The position numbers and the translations under genes are program-made. Under the pieces are notes generated by a model that searched no databases, was not told the DNA's origin, and worked only from the letters and a program-made list of their open reading frames with translations. Below are positions 1 through 8,017 of a stretch of 64,000 nt of DNA, piece after piece; the stretch's first letter is position 1; the number at the start of each line of letters is the position of its first letter. Source of the stretch: Picosynechococcus sp. PCC 7002 (GTDB taxonomy: Bacteria > Cyanobacteriota > Cyanobacteriia > Cyanobacteriales > MRBY01); the NCBI RefSeq assembly GCF_963860125.1, contig NZ_CAWLFA010000001.1, positions 2,914,001-2,978,000 of the forward strand, written 5' to 3'.

Positions 1-287
1 CGGTACAGCGAAACTATGAACTCTTTTTACCGCAGCTGCCCGATGAAATTTTTCTCTGTGGGGGTGGCTGCCGCAATAGTTATCTTAGAAAACGTTTACA
101 GGCCGCGTTCGGCAATCAGATTCCCGTCAGAAGTACCGACGACCTGGGTTTAAACCACGATGCCAAAGAGGCGATCGCCTTTGCGGTATTAGCCTACTGG
201 CGCATCAAAGAATTTCCGGGAAATCTGCCGAAGGTGACGGGGGCGCCATGTCCGGTTCTGCTGGGAGAAATTCATTGTCCTTACTGA
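1..287 (+). CDS. anmK: Anhydro-N-acetylmuramic acid kinase, C-terminal fragment
   Basis: The gene enters from the left edge; only about 94 C-terminal residues are present, in the frame that stops at 285-287. The visible part has the AnmK C-terminal pattern: a FLCGGGCRN glycine-rich turn, then a GLNHDAKEAIAFA segment, then a proline-containing tail ending near TGAPCPVLLGEI. AnmK phosphorylates 1,6-anhydro-MurNAc to MurNAc-6-phosphate in cytoplasmic cell-wall recycling. The stop overlaps the 3' end of the convergent deacetylase gene by 7 bp. Start, promoter and N-terminal ATP-binding part lie outside the window. Confidence 0.85.
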   Translation, partial: VQRNYELFLPQLPDEIFLCGGGCRNSYLRKRLQAAFGNQIPVRSTDDLGLNHDAKEAIAFAVLAYWRIKEFPGNLPKVTGAPCPVLLGEIHCPY

Positions 288-1198
288 GCAAAGGGTTCGA
301 GGGTGGCCACCACCGATTCTGCCAAGGTTTGGAGATGATAGCCCCCTTCTAGGGCAAACAGGATTGGACAAGGTAACTGCTGGCAAAATTCGCTAAAAAC
401 TTTGTAATCCTGGGGCTGGAGATTCATTCCCGCTAAGGGATCTTTGGCGGTGGCATCGTAGCCCGCACTGACAATTAACAGATCCGGTTGAAACTCTTGC
501 AAGTATGGTAAAACCACGTCCTGGAATTTTTGGACATAGATCCTTCGATCTGCACCTGGCTTGAGGGGAATATTTAAAATATTTTGGTGGCGACCATGAT
601 GGTGAGCCTGGCCAGTGCCCGGATAAGCCGGATCCTGATGGAGAGAACAATAAATAATCTGGGGATTTTCCTCGACTAAATATTCTGTGCCGTTGCCGTG
701 GTGGACATCCCAATCGAGGATCGCCACTTTTTTAATGCCCGCTAAACCCAAGGCATAATGGGCGGCGATCGCCACATTTCCCAACAGGCAAAATCCCATC
801 CCTGTGCTGCGGGTGGCGTGATGACCGGGGGGCCGCACCAAGGCAAATACAGGCTCCTTGGTTTGAAGCGCTAAATCCACCCCATCTAAACAAGCATTGA
901 CCGCCAAAAGTGCCACGTCAAAACTTTGGGGTGAAACAGGAGTATCCGGATCCCAATAGCCACCGCCAGATTCTGCCAATTTTTGCAGTTCTTTCAAATA
1001 GTAGTCGTCATGCAATTGGCGCACCCAGGGCAAAGGATCTCGAAAGGCGATCGCTGTTGGTTCGTGCCACTGAATTTGGTTCGCCCAGGAGACGGCTTTC
1101 AGGGCTTGGGCGATCGCCGTTAACCGTCGTGCGCTTTCTGGGTGGGAACGCCCCGTGCCATGGTCAAGAAATTGATCAGAATAAATCAGATGAATCAT
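281..1198 (-). CDS. Histone deacetylase family (acetoin-utilisation type) amidohydrolase
   Basis: A 305-residue single-domain protein of the arginase/deacetylase fold. The family motifs are clear: HPESARRL near the N terminus, RPPGHHAT (the double-His charge relay, about residue 120), GFCLLGNVAIAA, and DWDVHHGNGT (zinc-binding Asp/His, about residue 165), then SAGYDA and a terminal ALEGGYH. Members are zinc-dependent and remove acyl groups from lysines, polyamines or small molecules; the substrate here cannot be told from sequence. Cytoplasmic, with no signal peptide. It is transcribed away from the small membrane-protein gene starting at 1239 and overlaps the 3' end of anmK by 7 bp. Confidence 0.88.
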   Translation of the reverse strand: MIHLIYSDQFLDHGTGRSHPESARRLTAIAQALKAVSWANQIQWHEPTAIAFRDPLPWVRQLHDDYYLKELQKLAESGGGYWDPDTPVSPQSFDVALLAVNACLDGVDLALQTKEPVFALVRPPGHHATRSTGMGFCLLGNVAIAAHYALGLAGIKKVAILDWDVHHGNGTEYLVEENPQIIYCSLHQDPAYPGTGQAHHHGRHQNILNIPLKPGADRRIYVQKFQDVVLPYLQEFQPDLLIVSAGYDATAKDPLAGMNLQPQDYKVFSEFCQQLPCPILFALEGGYHLQTLAESVVATLEPFAQ

Positions 1199-1238
1199 GG
1201 TATTCGCTACACTAAAGCATTGCTAGGAACAAAAAACA

Positions 1239-1583
1239 ATGAAATTTCTCGGTAAATTGATCGGCCTTGGTCTTGTCCTCTTGGGCATTTATTTTTTGGG
1301 TAAAAATATTTTCTTTACGACCGGTGGTTATCGTTACTCTTTTTGGCGCGGTATTTCTGCGGATCTAGCGGTGATGACTTTAGCTGGTGGTGTGGTTTCC
1401 CTCTTCACTCTCCCCAAAGATAACCGTGTCTTGGGTTGGATTTTGATTGGGGCCTCAATTCTTTTGATCTTTGCAGGGGGGCGTGCGATTCTCACCCCTG
1501 TAAGTCTCTGGCAACTCTTTATTTCCCTCGCCTCCATGACCTCCGGTTACCAACTGCTGCGCACTGGCCGAATTAACCTTTAG
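1239..1583 (+). CDS. Small integral membrane protein, unknown function
   Basis: A 114-residue hydrophobic protein that I do not recognise. About four membrane-spanning stretches are visible: residues 5-20 (GLGLVLLGIYFLG), 42-58, 66-85 (GWILIGASILLIFAGG) and 88-105. Charged residues are few and sit in the loops. A purine-rich stretch precedes the ATG. It is divergent from the deacetylase gene with only 40 bp between starts, so the two probably share a promoter region. No catalytic motif is visible. Confidence 0.7.
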   Translation: MKFLGKLIGLGLVLLGIYFLGKNIFFTTGGYRYSFWRGISADLAVMTLAGGVVSLFTLPKDNRVLGWILIGASILLIFAGGRAILTPVSLWQLFISLASMTSGYQLLRTGRINL

Positions 1584-1646
1584 CATACTGGGATTTTTCA
1601 TCTGCCTAAATCCTTTGTGACAAAAGCTAAGGATTCTACAAGCCAC

Positions 1647-1680
1647 AAAAAAGGGCGGTTGCTTAATGCAAATAGCCGCC
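1647..1680 (-). terminator. Rho-independent terminator of ftsY
   Basis: Read on the minus strand, a GGCGG...CCGCC stem is followed directly by six T residues. It lies 28 bp beyond the ftsY stop codon, and no gene on the plus strand needs it. Positions 1675-1680 and 1653-1658 form the arms. Confidence 0.75.
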
Positions 1681-1707
1681 TCTCAAGATTTTTGATTTTA
1701 CTGGAGT

Positions 1708-3339
1708 CTAACCATCCAGCAGCGCTTCAACAAATTCATAACTAGAGAAGGGCCGGAGATCTTCAATCCCTTCCCCAGCGCCGATAAAGCGAATTGGTAA
1801 ACCGAGTTGCTGACTTACGGCGAGTGCTACCCCACCCCGGGCCGTACCATCTAGTTTTGTCAGGACAACGCCACTGAGTTTTGCCGCTTCTGAGAAAACT
1901 TGGGCTTGCCGTAGACCATTTTGGCCGAGGGTTGCATCTAGGACTAAGAGGGATTCCACCTGGGCATCGGGAGCTTTTTTATCGACAATCCGCCGGATTT
2001 TCGCAAGTTCATCCATCAAGTTTTTCTTATTTTGTAAGCGGCCAGCCGTATCCACCAGCAAAATTTGCGCCTGCCGCGCTTGGGCGGCGGTAATACCATC
2101 AAAAACCACCGCTGCGGGATCAGTATTTTTACCGGGGTTGGCGATTACAGGAGTGTCAGTTCTTTCGCCCCAGACTTTTACCTGTTCGACAGCAGCGGCC
2201 CGGAAGGTATCGGCAGCAGCAATGACACAGCGATAACCCGATTGGTTGGCAAGGTGGGCCAGTTTACCGATGGTGGTGGTTTTCCCGGCACCGTTGACGC
2301 CAGTGAGCATCCAGACATTAAGCTTGTCGGCTTCGGGAGCAAATTCGGTGCTGGGTAGTTTCGCCAAGGGTTTATCGAGGATGTCCCGGAGGATTTCTTT
2401 GAGATAGGCGATCGCCGCTTCGGGGGGCAGTGCTTCCTGGCGGAGTCGTTCCTGGAGGGTTTCGATGATGTAATCAGTGGCCTCAATGCCCACGTCAGCC
2501 TGGAGCAGAAGTGATTCAATTTCTAGTACGGCTTCATCATTGAGCGGCCCTTGACCCACTACAGCCTTGAGTTGATTGACCAAGCTGCGACGGGTTTTAC
2601 CGAGACCATCCCGGAGCTTTTTGAGCCATTCAATTTCTTCGAGGGAAATATCACTGGCATCACGGCCTTGATCCGCAAGTACCTTGGCAGACCAGAGGAA
2701 ATTTTCGTCAAACTCTAGCCCTTCGGTATCGATCGCCGTTTCTTTGAGCTTTTCGAGGCCGTCGGACTTTTTCATCCAAGCGGGTGTCGCTGGGGTGGTT
2801 TCCGGTTCTGGTGTGGCTACTGTCTCGCTATCTGGGGCACTCTCTGCTTCGGCCGCAATAACTTCTGGTGCTGGCTCTGGAGCAACAGGTGTAACGGTTT
2901 CGGTTGCTTCAATCTTGGCTGGTTCACTCTCTGGTTCTGGAGGAGTTGCTTCTGCTGGGGCTTCTGGTTGAGGAGCGATCTCTTCGGTGGTTTCGGGAGC
3001 CGTTTCTAGCGCAGTTTCTAGGGCCGTTGCCGTGGGTTCGGGGGCTGGTGTTTCTGGTTCAGTCTCGGCGGCAATAACTTCTGGTTCTGGCTCCTGGGGT
3101 TCTGCGGTCTCAGTTTGAGGTACTTCCGTTGTTTCAATACCCTTTTTTTCTTGGATATTTTTGTAAGCGGATTTCGCCCAGTTTAGATAGTCAATTTCTG
3201 GGGTTGATGGCGTCTCAGGTTCGGGGGCAGCAGCTTCCTCCGTGGGGGATTCTGGCACCTGTTCTTCTGTAACGGTTGGTTCAGAGGTGTCTTGGGATTT
3301 GTCAGTTGTCTTGCGCCGAAACCAATCAAAGATAGCCAC
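1708..3339 (-). CDS. ftsY: Signal recognition particle receptor FtsY
   Basis: 543 residues. FtsY docks SRP-bound ribosomes at the membrane and is a GTPase. Residues about 15-200 form a long low-complexity acidic region rich in Glu, Pro, Thr and Ala (repeated PEPE / EPTE units). The NG domain follows: N-domain helices about 230-330, P-loop GVNGAGKTTT (about 345), DTFRAAAVEQ (G2 region), DTAGRLQNK (G3), TKLDGTARGG (G4) and the closing GAGEGIEDL. The start is MAIFDWFRRKT, a basic amphipathic N-terminal segment typical of membrane-binding FtsY. The acidic linker is longer than in many bacteria but common for the family. It is followed by a terminator and preceded by a 150-bp divergent intergenic region. 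Confidence 0.96.
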   Translation of the reverse strand: MAIFDWFRRKTTDKSQDTSEPTVTEEQVPESPTEEAAAPEPETPSTPEIDYLNWAKSAYKNIQEKKGIETTEVPQTETAEPQEPEPEVIAAETEPETPAPEPTATALETALETAPETTEEIAPQPEAPAEATPPEPESEPAKIEATETVTPVAPEPAPEVIAAEAESAPDSETVATPEPETTPATPAWMKKSDGLEKLKETAIDTEGLEFDENFLWSAKVLADQGRDASDISLEEIEWLKKLRDGLGKTRRSLVNQLKAVVGQGPLNDEAVLEIESLLLQADVGIEATDYIIETLQERLRQEALPPEAAIAYLKEILRDILDKPLAKLPSTEFAPEADKLNVWMLTGVNGAGKTTTIGKLAHLANQSGYRCVIAAADTFRAAAVEQVKVWGERTDTPVIANPGKNTDPAAVVFDGITAAQARQAQILLVDTAGRLQNKKNLMDELAKIRRIVDKKAPDAQVESLLVLDATLGQNGLRQAQVFSEAAKLSGVVLTKLDGTARGGVALAVSQQLGLPIRFIGAGEGIEDLRPFSSYEFVEALLDG

Positions 3340-3518
3340 AGAAATTCCTAGGAGAGTAAATGAACTGTTTTCATTATTATGGCTTGATCGGGGTTTGTAA
3401 ACGGAGGGTTTCCCGACCGTTTAGGCATTTGTGACGGGGTGGTTTGGTATGATCGAGCGATGGTGTTTTCCCACTAGAAATTCTATTTTGTTATTTGGCG
3501 ATCGCCTTTTCCCAGCCT

Positions 3519-4301
3519 ATGAATTTACCGAAGGATGATTTGCTCAAGGGCGTTGAAAACCGTGCAGAACTCAGTCGGCTGCTCGACCAAGCGGATCAGG
3601 CGATTCGCACTTGGGAAATTGTCCAGACGGATTTTCTCTCGCCGCCGGTACTCTACGAAGCCTTAGAAATTTTTGGCAAACTCACGGAAGTCCAGGTTGT
3701 CCACGGAGGTGGCTACCCCCAAGCGGAACGGCAACGGTTGGCGATCGCCCGGGAAGAAATTCCCCTCGATGCCAGCCATGTGGAAATTGCCGCCTTGGAC
3801 ATTGCGGGTAATTTTTTGTTTGATACGGCGACCCACCGGGATTTCTTGGGTTCGCTCCTCGGTACCGGGCTCGTGCGAGACAAAGTTGGTGACATTCTCG
3901 TATTAGGCGATCGCGGTGCCCAGACCTTGGTCATTCCTGAATTAGTCTCGTTTTTAGAAACCTCTTTAGTGCAGGTGCGCTCTGTTCCCGTGAAAACGCG
4001 GTCGATCCCCCTCGAAGAATTAAAAGTACGCCCGCCGAAAAAGAAAGAACTCACCACCGTTGAAGCGTCCCTCCGTTTGGATGCCATTGGTTCAGCAGGG
4101 TTGGGGATGTCCCGGACAAAAATGGCCGAGGCGATCGCCAGCGGGAATGTGCGAGTCAACTGGAAAACCATTACCCAAAGCAGCTACAACGTCAAGGCGG
4201 GTGATCTGATTTCCCTCAGGGGCAAAGGCCGCGTCGAAGTTGGCGAGATCAACATGACCAAAAAAGAACGCTATCGCGTTAATCTCACCCGTTTTGTTTA
4301 G
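3519..4301 (+). CDS. S4-domain RNA-binding protein (photosystem II S4 / YlmH type)
   Basis: 260 residues from the ATG at 3519; an in-frame TTG at 3495 would add eight residues and is less likely. The N-terminal two thirds match the YlmH-like region, with GGGYPQAERQRL and GDRGAQTLVIPEL. A C-terminal S4 RNA-binding module (about 180-245) carries LRLDAIGSAGLGMSRTK and a GNVRVNWK turn. In plants and cyanobacteria such proteins are called 'photosystem II S4 domain protein'; YlmH-type proteins elsewhere act in ribosome rescue. The specific role here is inferred from family only. The 3' end overlaps the convergent photolyase gene by 4 bp. Confidence 0.85.
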   Translation: MNLPKDDLLKGVENRAELSRLLDQADQAIRTWEIVQTDFLSPPVLYEALEIFGKLTEVQVVHGGGYPQAERQRLAIAREEIPLDASHVEIAALDIAGNFLFDTATHRDFLGSLLGTGLVRDKVGDILVLGDRGAQTLVIPELVSFLETSLVQVRSVPVKTRSIPLEELKVRPPKKKELTTVEASLRLDAIGSAGLGMSRTKMAEAIASGNVRVNWKTITQSSYNVKAGDLISLRGKGRVEVGEINMTKKERYRVNLTRFV

Positions 4302-5731
4302 GCTTTGTCTTTGACTAATTTGTAGAGTCGCTTAAATTCCCGCTGGCGTACCCGGTGTTCCACAATCGGTTCTGGGTAATCGTGTTGCTGACAGAGTAAA
4401 CGGGGAATTTGGCCCGTGAGTAAAACCTGGGTATCCAAACCACTGAGCTCTGGTAGCCAGTGGCGAATGTAGTCTGCTTCGGGGTCAAATTTCTGCGCTT
4501 GGGTATAAGGGTTAAAAATTCGCAGGGGTTTAGGATCCATGCCGCTGGAAGCACTCCACTGCCAACCACCATTATTCGCCGCAAGATCACCATCAACCAG
4601 GGTTTGCATAAAATATTTTTCGCCCCAACGCCAATCGATAATCAAATCCTTGGTGAGAAAACTGGCGACAATCATCCGACAGCGGTTATGCATCCAGCCC
4701 GTTTCATTAAGTTGGCGCATCGCTGCATCAATAATCGGATAGCCCGTTTGACCAGCGCACCAGGCCTGGAATTTTTCTTCGTCATTTTCCCAAGGAAAGT
4801 CTTTAAACTCTTCCCGGTATGGCCCCTGGGCAAGTTCCGGAAAGAAAAAGAGACAGTGTTGATAAAATTCTCGCCAGGCTAATTCCTGCTGCCAGGTGAT
4901 GACGCCAGCTTCTGCTTCTTTACTGCGGCAGTGGTTTAGGGCAGTTTCTGTGGCTTGCCAAACCGTCCGAATGCCGATCGCCCCAAATTTCAACGCGGCA
5001 CTAAGGCGGGAGGTGCCATCGGTCGCCGGGAAGTTGCGATCGCCATCGTATTTCTCAATAAAATTCTCGGTAAATCTATCTAATTGCCCCAGGCTGGCAG
5101 TTTCCCCCACAGGTACAGTAAACGGTTTGTCCCAACTGAAGCCCAGATCAGCCAAGGTCGGTAAGGCGATCGCCCCTAGGTCTTTCGCTAATTTCTGTTC
5201 GGCATCACTCAGTCCTTGGCAATCTCTGAGGGCAGTAACGGGGGCGGCTTTCGACTTTTGCGACCAGTTTTTCCAGAACGGCGAATACACGCTGTAGGGC
5301 TTTTTAGATTGGGTGAAGACCTTTCCTGGTGCATGGAGGAGCTGATCCCAAAAGGTTTCTATCTTGGCTCCTACCTGACGCAAGGCGATCGCCATCTGGT
5401 GATCCCGCTGTTGGGCATAGGGTTCCACGTCCAGATTCCAGTAGACCGTATGGACTTTGAGAGATTCTGCAACTTTGGGCAAGACCTCTAAGGGATTCCC
5501 CTGGAAAATCAGTAGTTGACTGCCCGCTTTTTGGTAATTTTCTGCCAATTCTGCCAGGCACGCTAACAGATATTTCACCCGCGCTGGAGCCACATCTTCT
5601 TTTTCTAAAATGGCCGGATCGAGGCAGAAAATGCCGACCACCTTGGCCGACTGTTGCCGTGCTTCTGCCAAGGCAACATTATCCTGTAGCCGCAAATCTC
5701 GCCGATGCCAATGTAAAACCAGTTCAGCCAT
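4298..5731 (-). CDS. phrA: Deoxyribodipyrimidine photolyase (class I CPD, cyanobacterial type)
   Basis: 477 residues, the usual length. It repairs cyclobutane pyrimidine dimers using light, with FADH- and an antenna chromophore. The N-terminal alpha/beta antenna domain starts LVLHWHRRDLRLQDN. The C-terminal FAD domain shows DGTSRLSAALKFG, WREFYQH, GYPIIDAAMRQL, GWMHNRCRM and the DGDLAANNGGWQW stretch, which contains the Asn contacting the flavin and the Trp electron-transfer chain residues. This pattern fits the 8-HDF-type cyanobacterial enzymes. It overlaps the 3' end of the S4 gene by 4 bp. No nearby gene suggests a different role. Confidence 0.94.
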   Translation of the reverse strand: MAELVLHWHRRDLRLQDNVALAEARQQSAKVVGIFCLDPAILEKEDVAPARVKYLLACLAELAENYQKAGSQLLIFQGNPLEVLPKVAESLKVHTVYWNLDVEPYAQQRDHQMAIALRQVGAKIETFWDQLLHAPGKVFTQSKKPYSVYSPFWKNWSQKSKAAPVTALRDCQGLSDAEQKLAKDLGAIALPTLADLGFSWDKPFTVPVGETASLGQLDRFTENFIEKYDGDRNFPATDGTSRLSAALKFGAIGIRTVWQATETALNHCRSKEAEAGVITWQQELAWREFYQHCLFFFPELAQGPYREEFKDFPWENDEEKFQAWCAGQTGYPIIDAAMRQLNETGWMHNRCRMIVASFLTKDLIIDWRWGEKYFMQTLVDGDLAANNGGWQWSASSGMDPKPLRIFNPYTQAQKFDPEADYIRHWLPELSGLDTQVLLTGQIPRLLCQQHDYPEPIVEHRVRQREFKRLYKLVKDKA

Positions 5732-5780
5732 TCTTAAAAAATTGCCCCATTCGCTGCGGCTTATATCCTAATCGAGCCAC

Positions 5781-5810
5781 AAAAAAGGAGCAAGGCAAAG
5801 CCCGACTCCT
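5781..5810 (-). terminator. Rho-independent terminator of ilvB
   Basis: On the minus strand a GGAG-GGC...GCC-CTCC stem is followed by TTTTTT (complement of 5781-5786). It lies 36 bp past the ilvB stop codon. Confidence 0.72.
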
Positions 5811-5845
5811 GGCATTTATCTCTTTATTATTTCACTGGGAAAAAA

Positions 5846-7621
5846 TTATTCAGCCTTTCCAGAGGACTCTTGTAAACCCATCATGTGGGCGTTGCTCTTG
5901 CCGGGGATGACCATCGGATAACAGTTTTCGTCTTTTTTCACCCGCACGTCCAACAATACAGGGCCATCATGGGCCAACATTTCGGCGATCGCCCCCGACA
6001 GATCATCCGGATGATCCACCACCATGCCCTTCACTCCGAAGGCTTGGGCGAGTAGCTCAAAGTTCGGCATCCCCGCTTCCATATTGGAGGAAGAATAGCG
6101 CTGACCGTAGAAGTTCTGCTGCCACTGGCGCACCATCCCCTGCCAGCCGTTGTTTAGGATCACCGTCTTCACTTTAATTTGATATTGGGCCAGGGTTGCC
6201 AGCTCCTGTAAACACATCTGGAAGCTCGCATCGCCACTGATACAAATCACCTCTTCGTCGGCGATCGCCACCTTTGCTCCTAGAGCCGCCGGGAGACCAA
6301 AGCCCATAGTGCCCAAGCCTGCACTAGAAATCCAGCGGCGGGGACCATTCTTCAAGAACTGAGCCGCCCACATCTGGTGTTGACCCACATCCGTCGTGTA
6401 GTAGGCATGGGGAGCCTGGCGGTCTAACTCCACAATCACCGACTGGGGCGAGATCGAATCCGCAAAGCGAGGCGCGACCAAAGGATGTTTTTCTTTCCAA
6501 CCTTGAATTTTATTGAGCCATTCTTCCGTGGGCTTATTACCGAGGGGTAAACCCTTGCCGCCTAGCTGTTGCAACATTTCAATCAACACATGGCGCACAT
6601 CACCAACAATGGCGACTTCCGGTAAACGATTTTTACCCACCTCAGCGGGATCGATATCGATGTGAATCACCTTCGCTTCCGAGGCAAACTCGTCTAATTT
6701 GCCAGTCACCCGGTCATCGAAACGGGCACCCACCGCAATCAAAAGATCACATTCACTCACGGCGAAATTAGCATAGGCCGAACCATGCATCCCTAACATC
6801 CCCACGGAGAGGGGATTATGTTCATCAAAAGCGCCCAAGCCCATCAGGGTTGTAGTCACCGGAATTTGGAACTGTTCAGCTAATTCTTTAATTTCTGCGT
6901 GGGCACCAGAGGTAATGGCACCGCCCCCGACGTAAAGTAATGGCTTGCGGGATTCAGAAATTAGACGTACCGCTTCTCCAATTTTGGAGGTATCTCCTTC
7001 GGTGCGAGGTTTGTAACCAGGGATATCCACATCACCGGGTTCAACGGGAATATATTCACACAGTTCCAAACCGACATCCTTGGGGACATCTACTAATACA
7101 GGGCCGGGCCGACCTGTGCTTGCAATGTAAAAGGCTTCGGCAACGATCCGGGCCATATCTTTCGGATCCCGCACTACGTAGGAATGTTTCACTACGGGTA
7201 GGGTAATGCCAAAAATATCTGTCTCCTGGAAGGCATCTGTACCGATCGCCGCGCGGGTGACTTGGCCTGTAATCACCACCATCGGAATTGAGTCCATATG
7301 GGCTGTGGCAATCCCTGTGACGAGGTTTGTTGCCCCAGGGCCAGAGGTACCAAAACAAACCCCCACTTTGCCAGTTGCGCGGGCATAGCCATCGGCGGCA
7401 TGGGAAGCTCCCTGTTCGTGGCGCACAAGGATGTGCTTAATTTCTCCCCGTTCTTCCACTGGGTGTAGGGCATCGTAGATGGGCAGGATCGCACCACCGG
7501 GATAGCCAAAAATGTATTCGACACCATGGCGCTTGAGGCTATCGATCAAAATGTATGCACCGGAACGAACCTCTGAACGGACAGCAGTCTCAGTTGCTGC
7601 GGGGGAAGTTGTTGAAACCAC
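5846..7621 (-). CDS. ilvB: Acetolactate synthase, large (catalytic) subunit
   Basis: 591 residues. A thiamine-diphosphate enzyme that condenses two pyruvates, or pyruvate and 2-oxobutyrate, in branched-chain amino acid synthesis. Visible motifs: GYPGGAILPIYD at the N terminus, RHEQGASHAADGYARATG with the catalytic Glu, GTSGPGATNL, the central FAD-binding domain (GARFDDRVTGKL), and the TPP motif starting CISGDASFQM and ending at VILNNGWQGM. The C terminus has the MVIPGKSN segment of biosynthetic enzymes. A 20-residue N-terminal extension precedes the conserved core. No regulatory subunit gene (ilvN) is adjacent. The gene ends at a clear terminator. Confidence 0.96.
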   Translation of the reverse strand: MVSTTSPAATETAVRSEVRSGAYILIDSLKRHGVEYIFGYPGGAILPIYDALHPVEERGEIKHILVRHEQGASHAADGYARATGKVGVCFGTSGPGATNLVTGIATAHMDSIPMVVITGQVTRAAIGTDAFQETDIFGITLPVVKHSYVVRDPKDMARIVAEAFYIASTGRPGPVLVDVPKDVGLELCEYIPVEPGDVDIPGYKPRTEGDTSKIGEAVRLISESRKPLLYVGGGAITSGAHAEIKELAEQFQIPVTTTLMGLGAFDEHNPLSVGMLGMHGSAYANFAVSECDLLIAVGARFDDRVTGKLDEFASEAKVIHIDIDPAEVGKNRLPEVAIVGDVRHVLIEMLQQLGGKGLPLGNKPTEEWLNKIQGWKEKHPLVAPRFADSISPQSVIVELDRQAPHAYYTTDVGQHQMWAAQFLKNGPRRWISSAGLGTMGFGLPAALGAKVAIADEEVICISGDASFQMCLQELATLAQYQIKVKTVILNNGWQGMVRQWQQNFYGQRYSSSNMEAGMPNFELLAQAFGVKGMVVDHPDDLSGAIAEMLAHDGPVLLDVRVKKDENCYPMVIPGKSNAHMMGLQESSGKAE

Positions 7622-7875
7622 GGGAGTTACCTAAGGAATAACTTAAAGGACGAAGAATACACCAGAAATAAGATCTCTGCTTCCCTATAATTTTTTCCGA
7701 TAGGGGGATAGATTATTTTGGCGTTTTGTTGTATTGAAGCCTACATTTTAAAAGAATTCATGCAGACTGTCGAGATACTGTATCATAGGCTGCTTTTAAC
7801 TTAGATCAGCTTATTTTTGAGAAGCAATCCCCTGTAAAGGGTTTGTTACATGGATGTCAGCGAACAATCATGAAT
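7622..7875. other. Intergenic region upstream of ilvB
   Basis: About 250 bp, AT-rich, between the ilvB start and the first dispersed repeat. It should contain the ilvB promoter and leader. I see no clear hairpin attenuator, no convincing leader peptide rich in branched-chain codons, and no small gene. Confidence 0.4.
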
Positions 7876-8017
7876 GACACCCATCTAGCTCCCCTCATAG
7901 GGGAGAATGGCACCCTCCGGCCTGGCGGCCACCTCCCTCAAGGGACACCCCTCTAACTCCCCTCGCAGGGGAGAAGGTACCCTCCGGCCTAACGTCTATC
8001 TTCTTCAAGGGAGGATT
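7876..8017 (-). repeat. Dispersed hairpin repeat, copy A (tandem, inverted orientation)
   Basis: Two units in tandem, read from the minus strand as left half (CCTCCCTTGA...GGAGGGT) then right half (CTCCCC...GGGGAG, AGAGGGGTGTCC). The first unit overlaps the 3' end of the large P-loop gene: its left half codes for the last nine residues and the TAG stop at 7989-7991. Compared with other copies, the second arm of the first hairpin has diverged in this coding part. Confidence 0.85.

Noticed and set aside
2684..2971. Ser/Ala-rich open frame on the plus strand inside ftsY
   Set aside because: It is the shadow of the repetitive acidic linker of FtsY; low complexity on one strand opens frames on the other.
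7876..8017. Repeat copies considered as CRISPR repeats or REP/BIME elements
   Set aside because: Spacing is irregular, no unique spacers of constant length exist, and no cas genes are present. The length and the DUF559 link differ from enterobacterial REP elements.
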